Below are positions 17,905 to 28,090 of a stretch of 64,000 bases of DNA, piece by piece; position 1 is the first letter of the stretch; each line of letters opens with the position of its first letter. Source of the DNA: Pedobacter sp. (GTDB lineage: Bacteria; Bacteroidota; Bacteroidia; Sphingobacteriales; Sphingobacteriaceae); assembly GCF_031119335.1 (NCBI RefSeq), contig NZ_JAVHXT010000013.1, positions 62,001-126,000 of the forward strand. Direction: 5' to 3'. The notes under the pieces were generated by a model. That model made no database searches. It saw only the letters and a program-made list of their open reading frames with translations, and was not told where the DNA came from. The translations under genes were made by a program, and so were the position numbers.

Positions 17905-18774
17905 CTATATAATCGATTTCAACTCCTTCCTGTACTGCGAAGCACTCTTCCCTGTAAACTCCTTAAATATCTTATTAAAATGACTGAAATTGTGGAAGCC
18001 GCTTTCGTAGCTAATATTGGATATGCTGGTAGGTTTTTCGGCCAAAAGTTTCGAAGCATGAACCACTCTATATTCATTCACAAACTTGGTAAAAGTCTTT
18101 TTGGTCATCTTTTTAAAGTACCTACAAAAGGCAGGCACAGTCATGCTGGCCATTTCAGCAATCTGGTCTAAGCTAATTTCTTCTGTAAAATGATCTTTAA
18201 CGTAATTGAAAACCATGTTAATCCTATCATTGTCTTGCGCCTGCATTTCCAAAGAAAAGTTTTGGGCATTTAAAAGTTTGTAGTCTGGCGCTTGCTCCAG
18301 TTCACGGAGCACACCTAGCAGTGCCATTAACTTTTCAAAGGGCCACATATTATTCATTTTCTCTAAAATAGGACCAACAAGTTTAATGGTGTCAGCACCA
18401 AAGGCAATTCCATACTTTGCTTTCTCAAATAAATTAGCAATGCCCTTGGTTTCTTTCAGTTTCAAAAATGAACTGCCTAAAAAATCAGGCTTCATCTGTA
18501 TTACCACTTCATTAATGTTGCCTGTGGTTTCATCGGTAAATCCGCAATGCGGTAAATCGCTACCTATTAATATCAAATCACCTTCGGTAAAATAAGAGAT
18601 ATGACTGCCTATTTGCCTTTTGCCAGTACCTCCATTTACAAACACCATTTCAATTTCTGGATGGTAATGCCACACGTGGGCTTTGTTGTTGGCATTTTGC
18701 TGGTATTTTGAATAATAAAACGAACTGCCAAAAGACGGTTCAATTATCTCGAAACTAGGTTTAATCTTTTTCAT
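17905..18774 (-). CDS. Cupin-AraC transcriptional regulator
   Basis: This 289-residue regulator has an N-terminal cupin sensing domain (about residues 25-110; HVWHYHPEIEMVFVNGG and GDLILIGSDLPHCGFTD are typical cupin strands with histidine ligands). The C-terminal AraC domain covers about residues 185-285 and contains EEISLDQIAEMASMTVPAFC and ISYESGFHNFSHFNKIFKEF. Such proteins usually control sugar-related genes in Bacteroidota, but no sugar operon adjoins it. It is transcribed divergently from the secreted protein at 18945, a plausible target. Confidence 0.85.
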   Translation of the reverse strand: MKKIKPSFEIIEPSFGSSFYYSKYQQNANNKAHVWHYHPEIEMVFVNGGTGKRQIGSHISYFTEGDLILIGSDLPHCGFTDETTGNINEVVIQMKPDFLGSSFLKLKETKGIANLFEKAKYGIAFGADTIKLVGPILEKMNNMWPFEKLMALLGVLRELEQAPDYKLLNAQNFSLEMQAQDNDRINMVFNYVKDHFTEEISLDQIAEMASMTVPAFCRYFKKMTKKTFTKFVNEYRVVHASKLLAEKPTSISNISYESGFHNFSHFNKIFKEFTGKSASQYRKELKSII

Positions 18775-18944
18775 TTGATAACGCTAAGTTAATAATAAAA
18801 ATATGTGTTTTTAACTTATGTTATTATTTGTTGCTATTATTTGGTTAAAATAGCATATGTTTTAGTGAATTTGCAACATAAATATCATGAAATACTGGCT
18901 TAAATTTGCTATTGTTAAAAAGGTACTAACATTAAATACATATA

Positions 18945-19538
18945 ATGATGAAAAATTTATTAAAATTAAGCCTAGTTGTCCTTGCTGTTTTAACAGCGAA
19001 TTTTGCAAAAGCAGACGATAGCGAATTATTGGTAAAGGTTGCAAAAGAGAATAGCAAATGGGTGAGCTTTATCACCGCTGATGTCAAAGAGTTCGATGTA
19101 GTTTTATATAATGCAGATGGCGATGTGATCTATGAAGATCATATCAAAACGGTTGGTAATAAATTCCAAACTTACGACCTAAGCTCTCTTCCAGAAGGAG
19201 CTTACATGTTAAAGATGGAGTCTGACGCTAAATTGGTTGCCTATCAGATAAAAATTAATGCATTTAATGCAGTGCTTTCGCAACCAACGGTAACCGAAAT
19301 CAAACGTCCTAAACTTACTAAAGAAAAGGAAATGTTAACGTTAGATTTAAATGGTACTTGCAAAGGCGAGGTGGCTATTACCATCTATAACGAGTATAAC
19401 GAAAAACTTCATGATGATGTTTACAGCAGCGATGCTAAAACAATCAAAAAATTTGATGTGAGTAGAACTACATCAAAAGAGTTGACTTTTGTAATTTCTT
19501 CTAAAGGACAAGAGTTTTCTGAAACGATTAAGCTCTAA
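18945..19538 (+). CDS. Secreted beta-rich protein of unknown function
   Basis: This 197-residue protein starts MMKNLLKLSLVVLAVLTA with a signal peptide cleaved near AKA (residues 22-24). The mature part alternates short beta strands, including FDVVLYNADGDVIYEDHI and LPEGAYMLKMESDAK, resembling the immunoglobulin-like modules of Bacteroidota surface proteins. No catalytic motif is visible. A strong intrinsic terminator follows 24 bp after the stop, so the gene is monocistronic. Confidence 0.75.
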   Translation: MMKNLLKLSLVVLAVLTANFAKADDSELLVKVAKENSKWVSFITADVKEFDVVLYNADGDVIYEDHIKTVGNKFQTYDLSSLPEGAYMLKMESDAKLVAYQIKINAFNAVLSQPTVTEIKRPKLTKEKEMLTLDLNGTCKGEVAITIYNEYNEKLHDDVYSSDAKTIKKFDVSRTTSKELTFVISSKGQEFSETIKL

Positions 19539-19562
19539 AAAGGGCAATTTGTAAGAGAGAGT

Positions 19563-19594
19563 AAAAGCACCGTCATTTGGCGGTGCTTTTTTTT
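19563..19594 (+). terminator. Intrinsic terminator of the secreted-protein gene
   Basis: AAAGCACCG pairs with CGGTGCTTT around a short loop and is followed by a run of eight T. A second inverted repeat, AAATACCC/GGGTATTT, lies at 19598-19619 and may reinforce separation from the ribosomal protein operon. The remaining bases up to the rpsF promoter are A/T-rich with no visible gene. Confidence 0.88.
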
Positions 19595-19764
19595 ATAAAA
19601 TACCCTATTATGGGTATTTAAAATTAAAAGTTTTAAATCGTTCTTTGCACAATGAAAACGCTCCAAAATCTTTTAGTTTGTGCCAGGCTGTCTTTTGGCT
19701 TTGTAGTTTATCTTTATAAAATGGTGAGATAAGAAATAAACTTCCTTCTAAATCAAAACAACGC

Positions 19765-19795
19765 TTTGATTTATAGAAATATATTGCTACATTTG
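19765..19795 (+). promoter_or_regulatory. Bacteroidota-type promoter of rpsF-rpsR-rplI
   Basis: TTTG at 19765-19768 and TACATTTG at 19788-19795 match the -33 TTTG and -7 TAnnTTTG consensus of the Bacteroidota primary sigma factor with a 19-bp spacer. Transcription would begin near 19802, leaving a leader of about 40 bases before the rpsF ATG at 19844. Confidence 0.75.
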
Positions 19796-19843
19796 CAGCC
19801 CGTTTTAAGACGGAAAAATTAAAAAATTAATTAAAATACAACA

Positions 19844-20203
19844 ATGAATCAGTACGAAACTGTTATCGTTCTTACCCCGTTGTTGTCAGAAGATGCTGCA
19901 AAAGAGGCAATTGCTAAATTTACAAGCATTCTTACTGATGGCGGAGCCGAAATTATCGCAGAAGATAATTGGGGTTTGAGAAAATTAGCGTATCCAATCG
20001 AAAAGAAAGGAAACGGATTCTTTCACCTTACAGAATATAAATCTGGTGGTGAGGTAATTAGCAAGTTAGAGTTAGAGCTTAAACGCGATGAGCGTGTTTT
20101 ACGTTTCTTAACTGTAAGATTAGACCGTCACGCGGTTGCTTACAACGAGAAAAAACGTAGTGGAGCTTTTAACAAAACTAAGAAAGAGGAGGCTACAGCG
20201 TAA
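19844..20203 (+). CDS. rpsF: 30S ribosomal protein S6
   Basis: This 119-residue ribosomal protein of the small-subunit platform starts [22 protein letters not shown]. It contains [20 protein letters not shown] and the conserved [13 protein letters not shown] strand. It is the first gene of the conserved rpsF-rpsR-rplI operon; its TAA overlaps the ATG of rpsR by one base. The C-terminal 20 residues are Lys-rich, as usual for the phylum. Confidence 0.97.
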   Translation: MNQYETVIVLTPLLSEDAAKEAIAKFTSILTDGGAEIIAEDNWGLRKLAYPIEKKGNGFFHLTEYKSGGEVISKLELELKRDERVLRFLTVRLDRHAVAYNEKKRSGAFNKTKKEEATA

Positions 20204-20466
20204 TGGCAAGAGATCAAATCCAATATGTTACTGCTCCAAAAGTGGAGGATAACAGAAAAAAATATTGCCGTTTTAAGAAAAATGGTATTAAATATATCGA
20301 TTACAAAGACGCAAACTTCTTATTGAAATTCGTTAATGAGCAAGGTAAAATTCTACCTCGTCGTTTAACTGGTACTTCTTTGAAGTTTCAACGTAAAGTG
20401 GCTCAAGCAGTAAAACGTGCTCGTCACATAGGTTTGTTGCCTTTCGTTACTGACCAATTAAAATAG
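20203..20466 (+). CDS. rpsR: 30S ribosomal protein S18
   Basis: This 87-residue protein partners S6 on the 30S platform. It contains [20 protein letters not shown] and the basic end [20 protein letters not shown] followed by [10 protein letters not shown], all typical of S18. Only one N-terminal cysteine (context KKYCRFKK) is present, so it is not the zinc-binding CXXC form. It begins on the last base of the rpsF stop codon. Confidence 0.97.
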   Translation: MARDQIQYVTAPKVEDNRKKYCRFKKNGIKYIDYKDANFLLKFVNEQGKILPRRLTGTSLKFQRKVAQAVKRARHIGLLPFVTDQLK

Positions 20467-20476
20467 GAGCTGAGCA

Positions 20477-20920
20477 ATGGAAATTATTTTAAAGCAAGAT
20501 ATCAAATCACTAGGTGAAAAAGATGATATCGTTACGGTAAAACCTGGTTTTGGTCGTAACTACTTAATTCCACAAGGTTTTGCAATTTTAGCAACTCCTT
20601 CTGCGAAAAAAGTATTAGCAGAGAACTTAAAGCAAGCTGCTTTTAAACAAGAAAAAATTAAGAGAGATGCTGAAGGCATAGCTGCTCAATTAGCTGATGT
20701 TAAATTAAGCATCGGTGCTAAAGCAGGTGAAACTGGTAAAATCTTTGGTGCTGTAAACACTATCCAGGTGGCTGACGCATTAAAAGCTAAAGGTTTTGAA
20801 GTTGATCGTCGTCGTATTACTTTTGAAACTGAGCCTAAAACCTTAGGTGAATACGTAGCTAACTTAAACTTACATAAAGAAGTTAAAGTAAAAGTTCCTT
20901 TCGAAGTAGTAGCTGAGTAA
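20477..20920 (+). CDS. rplI: 50S ribosomal protein L9
   Basis: This 147-residue protein has the standard two-domain layout. The N-terminal part contains MEIILKQDIKSLGEKDDIVTV and GFGRNYLIPQGFAILAT; a long connecting helix and the C-terminal domain ending VKVPFEVVAE follow. It starts 10 bp after rpsR and is the last gene of the operon, followed by an intrinsic terminator. Confidence 0.97.
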   Translation: MEIILKQDIKSLGEKDDIVTVKPGFGRNYLIPQGFAILATPSAKKVLAENLKQAAFKQEKIKRDAEGIAAQLADVKLSIGAKAGETGKIFGAVNTIQVADALKAKGFEVDRRRITFETEPKTLGEYVANLNLHKEVKVKVPFEVVAE

Positions 20921-20940
20921 TTTTAGCTAAACAAAATTTA

Positions 20941-20976
20941 AAGCCCTCTGATGAAAATCGGAGGGCTTTGTTTTTT
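20941..20976 (+). terminator. Intrinsic terminator of the rpsF-rpsR-rplI operon
   Basis: AAGCCCTC pairs with GAGGGCTT around a 12-base loop (with additional pairing inside it) and is followed by a T-rich tail TTGTTTTTT. It lies 20 bp after the rplI stop. Confidence 0.9.
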
Positions 20977-21066
20977 ATAGGAGACTAAGTTTTTACAAAT
21001 CAGGTCTTTTGTTATATTTGTTGCCCAATTCATTAGATTGAGTGGCTGGTCTTAAATAGTATATTG

Positions 21067-21456
21067 ATGAAATATCTTAAACCGATAAGATTAATATTGC
21101 TTTTATGTTTGTTGGCTTTTGCGGCGCAAGCGCAGGAGATTACTGCCAAGCCTGCGGATACAATCAAAAAAACCATCTTCACTACTTACTACGCTAAGAA
21201 ATTCGAAGGGAGAAAAACAACCAGTGGCGAGCGTTATCGTGCTGCTAAATTTACAGCTGCACATCGTACATTGCCTTTCGGTACCATCATTAAAGTAAAA
21301 AACCTGCGTACTGGAAAAACTGTAGAAGTGAGGGTAAACGACAGAGGACCTTTCAGTAAGAAATTTTCTTTGGATATTTCTAAGGCTGCAGCGCAAGAAT
21401 TAGGTATTTATCGCTTAGGTTATGCCCGTGTAGAAATTGCTTATGTGCTCGATTAA
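21067..21456 (+). CDS. Septal ring lytic transglycosylase RlpA-family protein
   Basis: This 129-residue secreted protein has a signal peptide (LILLLCLLAFAAQAQ, cleaved near residue 23) and a double-psi beta-barrel domain. The family signature appears as ARKFEGRKTTSGERY-like spacing (here YYAKKFEGRKTTSGERY), then AAHRTLPFGTIIKVKNLRTG and VRVNDRGPFSKKFSLDISKAA with the catalytic aspartates. RlpA cleaves naked glycan strands at division sites. No SPOR domain follows, unlike E. coli RlpA. ATG 21067 was chosen over the adjacent TTG. Confidence 0.88.
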   Translation: MKYLKPIRLILLLCLLAFAAQAQEITAKPADTIKKTIFTTYYAKKFEGRKTTSGERYRAAKFTAAHRTLPFGTIIKVKNLRTGKTVEVRVNDRGPFSKKFSLDISKAAAQELGIYRLGYARVEIAYVLD

Positions 21457-21828
21457 AAGTGTATGTAATTTATACACTTTCTAAAATTATTAACACTTGT
21501 TTTGATTCTCTAAGTGCTTAAAAAGAAATAATTAGCTTTTTTTCTCCATGTTTCTGACGGAAATCTGATGAGAAATCCCCACAGATTTGGGAGCATGTTA
21601 ACAACTTTAAGCCCCAAAAAATCCCTCAACTTCTATATTTGTTATACGAAGTTCTTTAATAGAAAACACCCAAATTATTGTTTAACTAATTGTTATTTAG
21701 TTTATTAAAAAGGACGGATTTTTTAAGTCTTTCCAAGCTTTAAACTAAGTGCTGCTTTTTGGGCTGTTAATCTGTATAAGAACTGAATAAAGTATTTGCT
21801 GTAAAGAATTTTTAAGAAAAAAGCGATT
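21457..21828. promoter_or_regulatory. Intergenic region upstream of nrdB
   Basis: This 372-bp gap contains an 8-bp inverted repeat AAGTGTAT/ATACACTT (21457-21479) directly after the rlpA stop, which is probably its terminator. A second inverted repeat, AAATCTG/CAGATTT, lies near 21560-21590. I found no convincing match to an NrdR box and no riboswitch-like fold by eye. The last 150 bp are A/T-rich and presumably hold the nrdB promoter. Confidence 0.4.
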
Positions 21829-22800
21829 ATGGAAGACGAATTATTACTAAGAGAAAACAAAGACCGTTTTGTGCTGTTGCCAATCAAGTTTCCCGCAATT
21901 TGGGAAATGTACAAAAAAGCTGAAGCTAGTTTTTGGACGGCAGAAGAGATTGACCTTTCTGATGATATCAAACACTGGGAGAATTTGAACAGTGGCGAAC
22001 GTCATTTCATCTCACACATCTTAGCTTTCTTTGCTGCTAGTGATGGTATCGTAAATGAAAACCTAGCGGTGAATTTCATGAGCGAAGTTCAAATTCCAGA
22101 GGCACGTTGCTATTATGGTTTCCAGATCATGATGGAAAACATCCACTCGGAAACCTATGCTTTGTTAATTGATACTTACGTTAAAGATCCTGAGGAGAAA
22201 GACAGATTGTTCCACGCTATTGAAACTGTGCCAGCTGTAAAAAGGAAAGCAGAATGGGCATTACGTTGGATAGATAACGGAACCTTTGCTGAACGATTAG
22301 TGGCTTTTGCTGCTGTAGAAGGTATCTTCTTTAGCGGTAGTTTCTGCTCAATCTTTTGGTTGAAGAAACGTGGTTTAATGCCTGGTTTAACTTTCAGTAA
22401 CGAGTTAATTTCTAGAGATGAAGGTTCGCACTGCGAATTTGCTTGTTTGCTTTACAGTATGTTGCAAAACAAATTGAGCGAAGAACAAGTACATACCATC
22501 ATTAAAGATGCAGTAGAAATTGAGAAAGATTTCATTACTGATGCTTTGCCAGTTAAATTAATTGGTATGAATGCAGATTTGATGAAACAATACATCGAGT
22601 TTGTAGCCGACAGATGGTTAGCTGAACTTGGTTACTCGAAAGTTTATAACGCTACCAATCCATTCGATTTCATGGAGATGATTTCGCTGCAAGGCAAAAC
22701 CAATTTCTTCGAAAAACGTGTGGGCGATTACCAAAAAAGCGGTGTATTGACTTCTTCGGAAGACAAAGCACAAGCTTTTTCACTTGATGAGGATTTTTAA
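21829..22800 (+). CDS. nrdB: Class Ia ribonucleotide reductase beta subunit, eukaryote-like
   Basis: This 323-residue diiron-tyrosyl radical protein supplies the radical for deoxynucleotide synthesis. Iron ligands are visible in [18 protein letters not shown] and [13 protein letters not shown], where the tyrosine (residue 110) corresponds to the radical Tyr of mouse R2. The second helix pair carries [17 protein letters not shown] and [11 protein letters not shown]. The C-terminal tail ends FSLDEDF, nearly identical to the tail by which vertebrate R2 docks onto R1. It precedes nrdA by 135 bp. Confidence 0.96.
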   Translation: MEDELLLRENKDRFVLLPIKFPAIWEMYKKAEASFWTAEEIDLSDDIKHWENLNSGERHFISHILAFFAASDGIVNENLAVNFMSEVQIPEARCYYGFQIMMENIHSETYALLIDTYVKDPEEKDRLFHAIETVPAVKRKAEWALRWIDNGTFAERLVAFAAVEGIFFSGSFCSIFWLKKRGLMPGLTFSNELISRDEGSHCEFACLLYSMLQNKLSEEQVHTIIKDAVEIEKDFITDALPVKLIGMNADLMKQYIEFVADRWLAELGYSKVYNATNPFDFMEMISLQGKTNFFEKRVGDYQKSGVLTSSEDKAQAFSLDEDF

Positions 22801-22935
22801 AGGTATACGGTAGACGGGTTGAAGGTGGAAGGTTTAGGAACCCAGTCTTGATACTTGATACTAATTACTTGATACAATAAAATAGTTTGAAACCAGGTGC
22901 CGCTGTGTAAATATGCACCTAAAATTTTGTAAAGG

Positions 22936-25320
22936 ATGTTTGTAATAAAAAGAGATGGCCGTAAAGAACCGGTAAAATTTGACAAGATTACAGCTCGTAT
23001 CGAGAAGCTGTGCTATGGTTTTAATGCTGAATTAGTAGATCCTATTGATGTTGCCAGAAAGGTAATTGAAGGATTGTATGATGGTGTAACTACTTCAGAA
23101 TTAGATAACTTAGCGGCAGAAACAGCAGCTTCGTTAACTACAAAACATCCAGATTATGCTTTGTTAGCTTCACGTATTGCCGTGTCTAACCTGCACAAAA
23201 ACACTTTAAAATCTTTTTCTAAAACAATGGAGTTGTTGTATAAATACATCGATCCAAAAACAGGAAAAGATTCTGCTTTAATTGCTGATGATATTTGGCA
23301 AGTAATTCAAGACAACGCTGATGTTTTAGACAGTACAATTATTTATGATAGAGATTTCGGTTTCGATTACTTCGGTTTCAAAACTTTAGAAAAATCTTAT
23401 CTATTAAAAGTTAATGGTGTAATTGTAGAACGTCCTCAGCATTTGTTTATGCGTGTGGCAGTTGGTATCCACAAAGAAGATATCGAAAGCGCAATTGCAA
23501 CTTATAACTTAATGAGCGAGCGCTGGTTTACTCACGCAACGCCTACATTATTCAATGCGGCTACACCTAAACCTCAAATGTCGTCATGTTTCTTGTTAAC
23601 TATGCAAGATGACAGCATTGAAGGTATTTATGATACCTTAAAGCAAACTGCTAAAATCTCTCAAAGCGCTGGCGGTATTGGTTTAAGCATCCACAACATC
23701 CGTGCTACGGGAGCATACATTGGCGGAACTAACGGAACAAGTAACGGTATTGTGCCGATGCTACGTGTATTTAACGATACAGCCCGTTATGTAGACCAAG
23801 GTGGTGGTAAACGTAAAGGTGCTTTTGCAATTTATTTAGAGCCTTGGCATGCCGATGTTTTCGAGTTTTTAGATTTACGTAAAAACCACGGTAAAGAAGA
23901 AATGCGTGCCCGTGATTTGTTCTATGCACTTTGGATCAATGATTTGTTTATGCAACGTGTGGAAGAAAATGGCGATTGGAGCTTATTCTCTCCTGACGAA
24001 GCACCAGGTTTAGCAGATTGCCATAGCGAAGAATTTAACAAGCTTTATGTGAAATATGAGCAAGAAGGTAGAGCTCGTAAAGTTGTAAAAGCACAAGAAC
24101 TTTGGTTTGCTATTTTAGATTCACAAATTGAAACTGGTACACCTTATTTGTTGTACAAAGATGCGGCTAATGCGAAATCAAACCAACAAAATTTAGGTAC
24201 AATTAAGTCATCTAACTTATGTACTGAAATTATCGAGTACACTTCTAAAGACGAAGTAGCGGTTTGTAACTTAGCTTCATTAGCATTACCTCGTTTTGTA
24301 ATCAACGGTGAGTTTGATCACCAAAAATTATACGATGTAACTTATCAAGCGGCATTAAACTTGAACAAGATCATCGACTATAACTACTACCCGGTTAAAG
24401 AAGCGGAAAACTCGAACTTGCGTCATCGTCCAATTGGTTTAGGTGTACAAGGTTTGGCAGATGCGTTTATCTTGATGCGTTATCCATTCGAAAGTGATGC
24501 AGCTAAACAATTGAACAAAGATATTTTCGAAACCATCTATTTCGCTGCAATGACTGCTTCGGCTGATTTGGCAGAGAAACACGGTGCCTACAAAACTTTC
24601 AAAGGTTCGCCATTATCAAAAGGTCAGTTCCAATTTGATTTATGGAATGTAACGCCAGATAGCAACCGTTGGGATTGGGAAAGCTTGAGAAAACGTGTGG
24701 TGAAAAAAGGTGTTTACAACTCGTTATTGGTTGCACCAATGCCTACAGCTTCAACTTCTCAAATTTTGGGTAACAACGAATGTTTCGAACCATATACTTC
24801 GAATATTTACACTCGTAGAGTATTAAGTGGTGAGTTTATTGTGGTAAACAAACACTTGTTGAAAGACTTGGTAGCTTTAGGTTTGTGGTCTCCACAAATG
24901 AAAGATAGAATTATCTTAGCTAACGGGTCTATCCAAGACATCGCTGAAATTCCTGATTACATCAAAGAATTGTACAAAACAGTTTGGGAGATTAAGATGA
25001 AGAACATCATCGATATGTCGGCTGATAGAGGTGCATACATTTGTCAATCTCAATCGTTGAACTTGTTTATCAATGCACCGAATACTTCAAAACTTACTTC
25101 AATGCACTTCTATGCTTGGAAAAAAGGATTGAAAACTGGTATGTACTACCTACGTACGCAAGCAGCTTCGCAAGCGGTTAAATTCACTGTAGAAAATCAA
25201 GGTGGTAAAGCTATTGAGGCTGTAATTCCAGCAAATATTCCTCAAAACCAAGTTGCAGAGGAAATTATCGATGGACCAGTTTGTACCATGGAAGAAGGTT
25301 GTATTAGCTGTTCTGGATAA
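22936..25320 (+). CDS. nrdA: Class Ia ribonucleotide reductase alpha subunit, eukaryote-like
   Basis: This 794-residue catalytic subunit reduces ribonucleoside diphosphates. An N-terminal ATP-cone ([18 protein letters not shown]) provides activity control. Active-site cysteines fall at residues 218 (SSCFLL), 429 (SNLCTEI) and 444 (VAVCNLASL), exactly the numbers used for human RRM1. The C-terminal shuttle pair is in GCISCSG. From recall the whole chain, including [20 protein letters not shown] and [14 protein letters not shown], tracks RRM1 closely. Together with nrdB it forms the aerobic reductase; no nrdR or nrdD is in the window. Confidence 0.97.
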   Translation: MFVIKRDGRKEPVKFDKITARIEKLCYGFNAELVDPIDVARKVIEGLYDGVTTSELDNLAAETAASLTTKHPDYALLASRIAVSNLHKNTLKSFSKTMELLYKYIDPKTGKDSALIADDIWQVIQDNADVLDSTIIYDRDFGFDYFGFKTLEKSYLLKVNGVIVERPQHLFMRVAVGIHKEDIESAIATYNLMSERWFTHATPTLFNAATPKPQMSSCFLLTMQDDSIEGIYDTLKQTAKISQSAGGIGLSIHNIRATGAYIGGTNGTSNGIVPMLRVFNDTARYVDQGGGKRKGAFAIYLEPWHADVFEFLDLRKNHGKEEMRARDLFYALWINDLFMQRVEENGDWSLFSPDEAPGLADCHSEEFNKLYVKYEQEGRARKVVKAQELWFAILDSQIETGTPYLLYKDAANAKSNQQNLGTIKSSNLCTEIIEYTSKDEVAVCNLASLALPRFVINGEFDHQKLYDVTYQAALNLNKIIDYNYYPVKEAENSNLRHRPIGLGVQGLADAFILMRYPFESDAAKQLNKDIFETIYFAAMTASADLAEKHGAYKTFKGSPLSKGQFQFDLWNVTPDSNRWDWESLRKRVVKKGVYNSLLVAPMPTASTSQILGNNECFEPYTSNIYTRRVLSGEFIVVNKHLLKDLVALGLWSPQMKDRIILANGSIQDIAEIPDYIKELYKTVWEIKMKNIIDMSADRGAYICQSQSLNLFINAPNTSKLTSMHFYAWKKGLKTGMYYLRTQAASQAVKFTVENQGGKAIEAVIPANIPQNQVAEEIIDGPVCTMEEGCISCSG

Positions 25321-25392
25321 TATTGGTTCAATAGTTCACTAGTCATTGGTTCATTAGTTTTGAGAAGAACTTCATGATAAAGCAATAATAAT

Positions 25393-25430
25393 AAGGTTCT
25401 GGACATAAAGTTCAGAACCTTATTTTTTTG
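25393..25430 (+). terminator. Intrinsic terminator after nrdA
   Basis: AAGGTTCTGGAC pairs with GTTCAGAACCTT (one G-U pair) around a 5-base loop, followed by a run of seven T. It lies 72 bp after the nrdA stop. Flanking sequence contains imperfect repeats of the type TTCATTAGTT/TTCATTGG that recur near 25450 and 43980. Confidence 0.85.
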
Positions 25431-25524
25431 TCCGTACTTTTGCTCTTAGCTCAATAGTTCATTAGCCATTGGTAGATTAGTCTTAATTGCTAAGTAAAAG
25501 TGAACTAGTGAACGCGATAAACTA

Positions 25525-25746
25525 ATGAACAAATCACTAATCCATAGCAAACACGAAATTATTGCCTGCGAGCGATGTGGAACTGCTATTGAATGCAAAG
25601 CAAATGCTTATACCAAATGTCAATGCAGCGTGGTTCAGTTGACTATTAATGAGGTGCAATACGTTAGCGAGCTTTTTGATGGCTGTTTATGTGCTAAATG
25701 TTTAATGGAGCTGCAGCAAGAATATCGAGAAGAAATAGGGATTTAG
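25525..25746 (+). CDS. Cysteine-rich CWC-family protein
   Basis: This 73-residue protein carries the pattern CERCG...ECKA...CQCS...CLCAKCL, matching the Cys_rich_CWC family of small putative zinc-binding proteins. Eight of its nine cysteines are in paired CxxC- or CxC-type settings. No signal peptide is present, so it is cytoplasmic. The chosen ATG is the first available; it lies in low-complexity repeat-like sequence, so the true start could be slightly downstream. Function is unknown. Confidence 0.8.
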   Translation: MNKSLIHSKHEIIACERCGTAIECKANAYTKCQCSVVQLTINEVQYVSELFDGCLCAKCLMELQQEYREEIGI

Positions 25747-25758
25747 TTTATTATATGA

Positions 25759-25848
25759 AATCCTCCCCTGCCCCCTCAAAGAGGGGGATAAGTATATCGT
25801 ATAGGCGCCAAATATCTCCCTTTGGAGGGAGAATCAAAGAGGGAGGTA
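25759..25848. repeat. GC-rich palindromic intergenic element
   Basis: This is an inverted arrangement of two small palindromes, CCCCCTCAAAGAGGGGG on the left and TCTCCCTTTGGAGGGAGA on the right, bracketed by CCTCCC and GGGAGG. It lies between the convergent CWC gene and the sensor kinase gene. Its architecture resembles the CCCCTAAAGGGG elements in the leucine operon (57528-57607 and others). Confidence 0.7.
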
Positions 25849-25867
25849 TAAAACCGTAATTTTAAAA

Positions 25868-27811
25868 TTAAGGCAGATGTATCGCCACTAAAGTTCCTTT
25901 GCCTTCAGTCGAATCAATATCCACAGTACCTTTCAAAAATTCTACCCTAGAATAGATATTGCTTAGTCCAATGCCAGCTTTTATATCAACTTTGTTTTTG
26001 TCGAAACCTTTACCATTATCTTCTATGGTAACCGAAATTCCTTCTTCATCCTTGATGATTTGAATATCAAGCTTGGAAGCTTCGGCATGTTTAACCACAT
26101 TGTTCACCGTTTCTTGAATAACACGATAGATTACGGTTTCTGTTTGTTCGTCCAGTCTTTCGTTTAAGCCAACCGTTTCTAAGGTAACTTTGAGTTTGTC
26201 TTGATCTAGTTTCCCAATAAATTCTTTCACTGCCGATGCTAGCCCCGATTTAATCAATGCATTTGGCATCATCTGGTGCGAGATGGAACGCATTTCATCA
26301 TAACTTTCGTTTACAAGTGCTAAAGCTTGTTCTGCTTGCAGATTAATATCGGTTTGCAGCTTAAGTTTATCGAAAAGTCCATTGAGGTTCATTAACGCTG
26401 CAGATAACATTTGGCCAACGCCATCGTGTAAATCTCCGGCAATACGCCTGCGTTCCCTTTCTTCAGCATCCAAAACGGCTTTAGAGGCAATATCTTGCTG
26501 TTTAATAATTTCTGCTTGCAAATCGGCTTTTGCTTTTAGCTTGCGACGATTAATGATGAGATAAGCAAATCCTCCTCCCAAAAGTAATATGCCCAAAGCG
26601 ATACCTAATCCTAAATTTCGTTGTTTAATTTCTAATTGCTGGATGGTATTTTGCTGATGTAGGGATCTTATTTGTTGTTCTTTTTTTTCGGTTTGATAAC
26701 GTACTTGATAATCAGAAATCAGCGCTGTTTTATCTTTTTGAAATAACGAGTCCTTAATTTTTGTAGATGCAAGATGAAGTGCATAAGCTTCCTTAAATTT
26801 TCCTTGTTCTTGCGATATCAGTGCTAAGGTTTCTTTGGCATCCATCACTTGCTTGCTTGCACCTATCTCTTCTGCAATTGTTATAGCTTTTTTAGCATTT
26901 TCACTGGCTTCGGTAAGCTTTTTTATTTTTAGCATCAGCTTTGCTAAATGGATATAGGTAAAAGCGAGTTCCTTTCGGTTGTTGTACTTTTGATTTAAAC
27001 CAACTGCTGTATTTAGCAATTCGAGGGCTTTTTGATCATCGCCTTTGGCTGCATAACCTATACCCGCATTAGTATAGGTAAGTGGTAAAAACTGTAAAAT
27101 ATTAAGTTCCTTAAACGCCTTTTGTGCTTTTAGTGAATAGTAAATGCAACTATCGTACTGCTTGGTATAATAATAAACTGAGCCTAAGTTGGCTTCTGTA
27201 AAAGCTGTTTCTCTAGCCTTATTTAGTTTTTTATAAATGCTGTTTGCTTCCTGGTAGTACTTGATCACATTTTTATAGTCTTCATGCGCTTTAAATAAAA
27301 TGCCCAAATTGGAACTTACCATGGCAATGCCTTCAATGTGCTTCTTCTTTTTATAAGTTCGATAGGCTTCGTTGTAATACTTTAAAGACAGCGAAAAATT
27401 TCCCAATTCATCGTAAGCTACACCAATATTGTTTAATGTATTAGCAGTTTTGATCTCATCATTAAGCTGTTTCCTTAACTTGAGTGCATCTAAATTGTAA
27501 GCCAGAGATTTTTTATAATCGCCCTGCGCTTCGTAGGTAACAGCCAAATTATGTAAAGCTTCTACTTCAAAAGTGTTTTCTTTCTTTTCCCGAGCTATTT
27601 TTAGTGCTTGATAACCGAATATCCTAGCCGAATCTGGATGGTGGTAACGATATTCCCAACAAAGTTCTAGTAGTGCTTTGATATCTTTTTCATTAGCTTT
27701 TAAGGCTTTTGTGAGGCTATCTACCCTCGATTGGGCAAAGATTGATGTAGAAGTGAGAGTTATTAGCCCCAAAAAGAAGGCTTTTTTAAAAAGAGAGTTG
27801 CTTAGTGGCAT
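25868..27811 (-). CDS. TPR-containing sensor histidine kinase (HisKA_3 type)
   Basis: This 647-residue two-component kinase has a signal peptide (residues 1-26), then about eight tetratricopeptide repeats of the periplasm-facing sensory domain (roughly residues 50-350), for example EALHNLAVTYEAQGDYKKSL and NTLNNIGVAYDELGNFSL. One transmembrane helix lies near residue 400 (LGIALGILLLGGGFAYLII), followed by a coiled coil. The kinase core starts with ERRRIAGDLHDGVGQ (phospho-acceptor His near residue 460) and ends with an HATPase containing NNVVKHA, DNGKGFD and GIGLSNI. It is divergent from a LuxR-type regulator, its probable partner. Confidence 0.93.
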   Translation of the reverse strand: MPLSNSLFKKAFFLGLITLTSTSIFAQSRVDSLTKALKANEKDIKALLELCWEYRYHHPDSARIFGYQALKIAREKKENTFEVEALHNLAVTYEAQGDYKKSLAYNLDALKLRKQLNDEIKTANTLNNIGVAYDELGNFSLSLKYYNEAYRTYKKKKHIEGIAMVSSNLGILFKAHEDYKNVIKYYQEANSIYKKLNKARETAFTEANLGSVYYYTKQYDSCIYYSLKAQKAFKELNILQFLPLTYTNAGIGYAAKGDDQKALELLNTAVGLNQKYNNRKELAFTYIHLAKLMLKIKKLTEASENAKKAITIAEEIGASKQVMDAKETLALISQEQGKFKEAYALHLASTKIKDSLFQKDKTALISDYQVRYQTEKKEQQIRSLHQQNTIQQLEIKQRNLGLGIALGILLLGGGFAYLIINRRKLKAKADLQAEIIKQQDIASKAVLDAEERERRRIAGDLHDGVGQMLSAALMNLNGLFDKLKLQTDINLQAEQALALVNESYDEMRSISHQMMPNALIKSGLASAVKEFIGKLDQDKLKVTLETVGLNERLDEQTETVIYRVIQETVNNVVKHAEASKLDIQIIKDEEGISVTIEDNGKGFDKNKVDIKAGIGLSNIYSRVEFLKGTVDIDSTEGKGTLVAIHLP

Positions 27812-28090
27812 ATATTCAATTACTTAGCTCTAAGCTACGCATAAAAAGTTTTAAAAATCTAAGGGTTATTACTGATATTGATAAATTGAAACCGAGATGT
27901 AAGGTGGTATGTTGCAGAAGGCAGTGATTATTTACATCGAGCTTCCATCATCAATTTAAAACAAAACCGAGTTTACGAGTTCATTGATACAAAAGGAAGA
28001 AATAAACAAAGCATTAATAAAATAAATAGATGAAATAAAAATTCATCTGAATAAATAATATCACTACATTTAGCTCTATAAACTAAATTA

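Noticed and set aside
21457..21828. NrdR boxes or a cobalamin riboswitch upstream of nrdB
   Set aside because: The visible dyads do not fit the NrdR consensus, and no riboswitch core sequence is recognisable.
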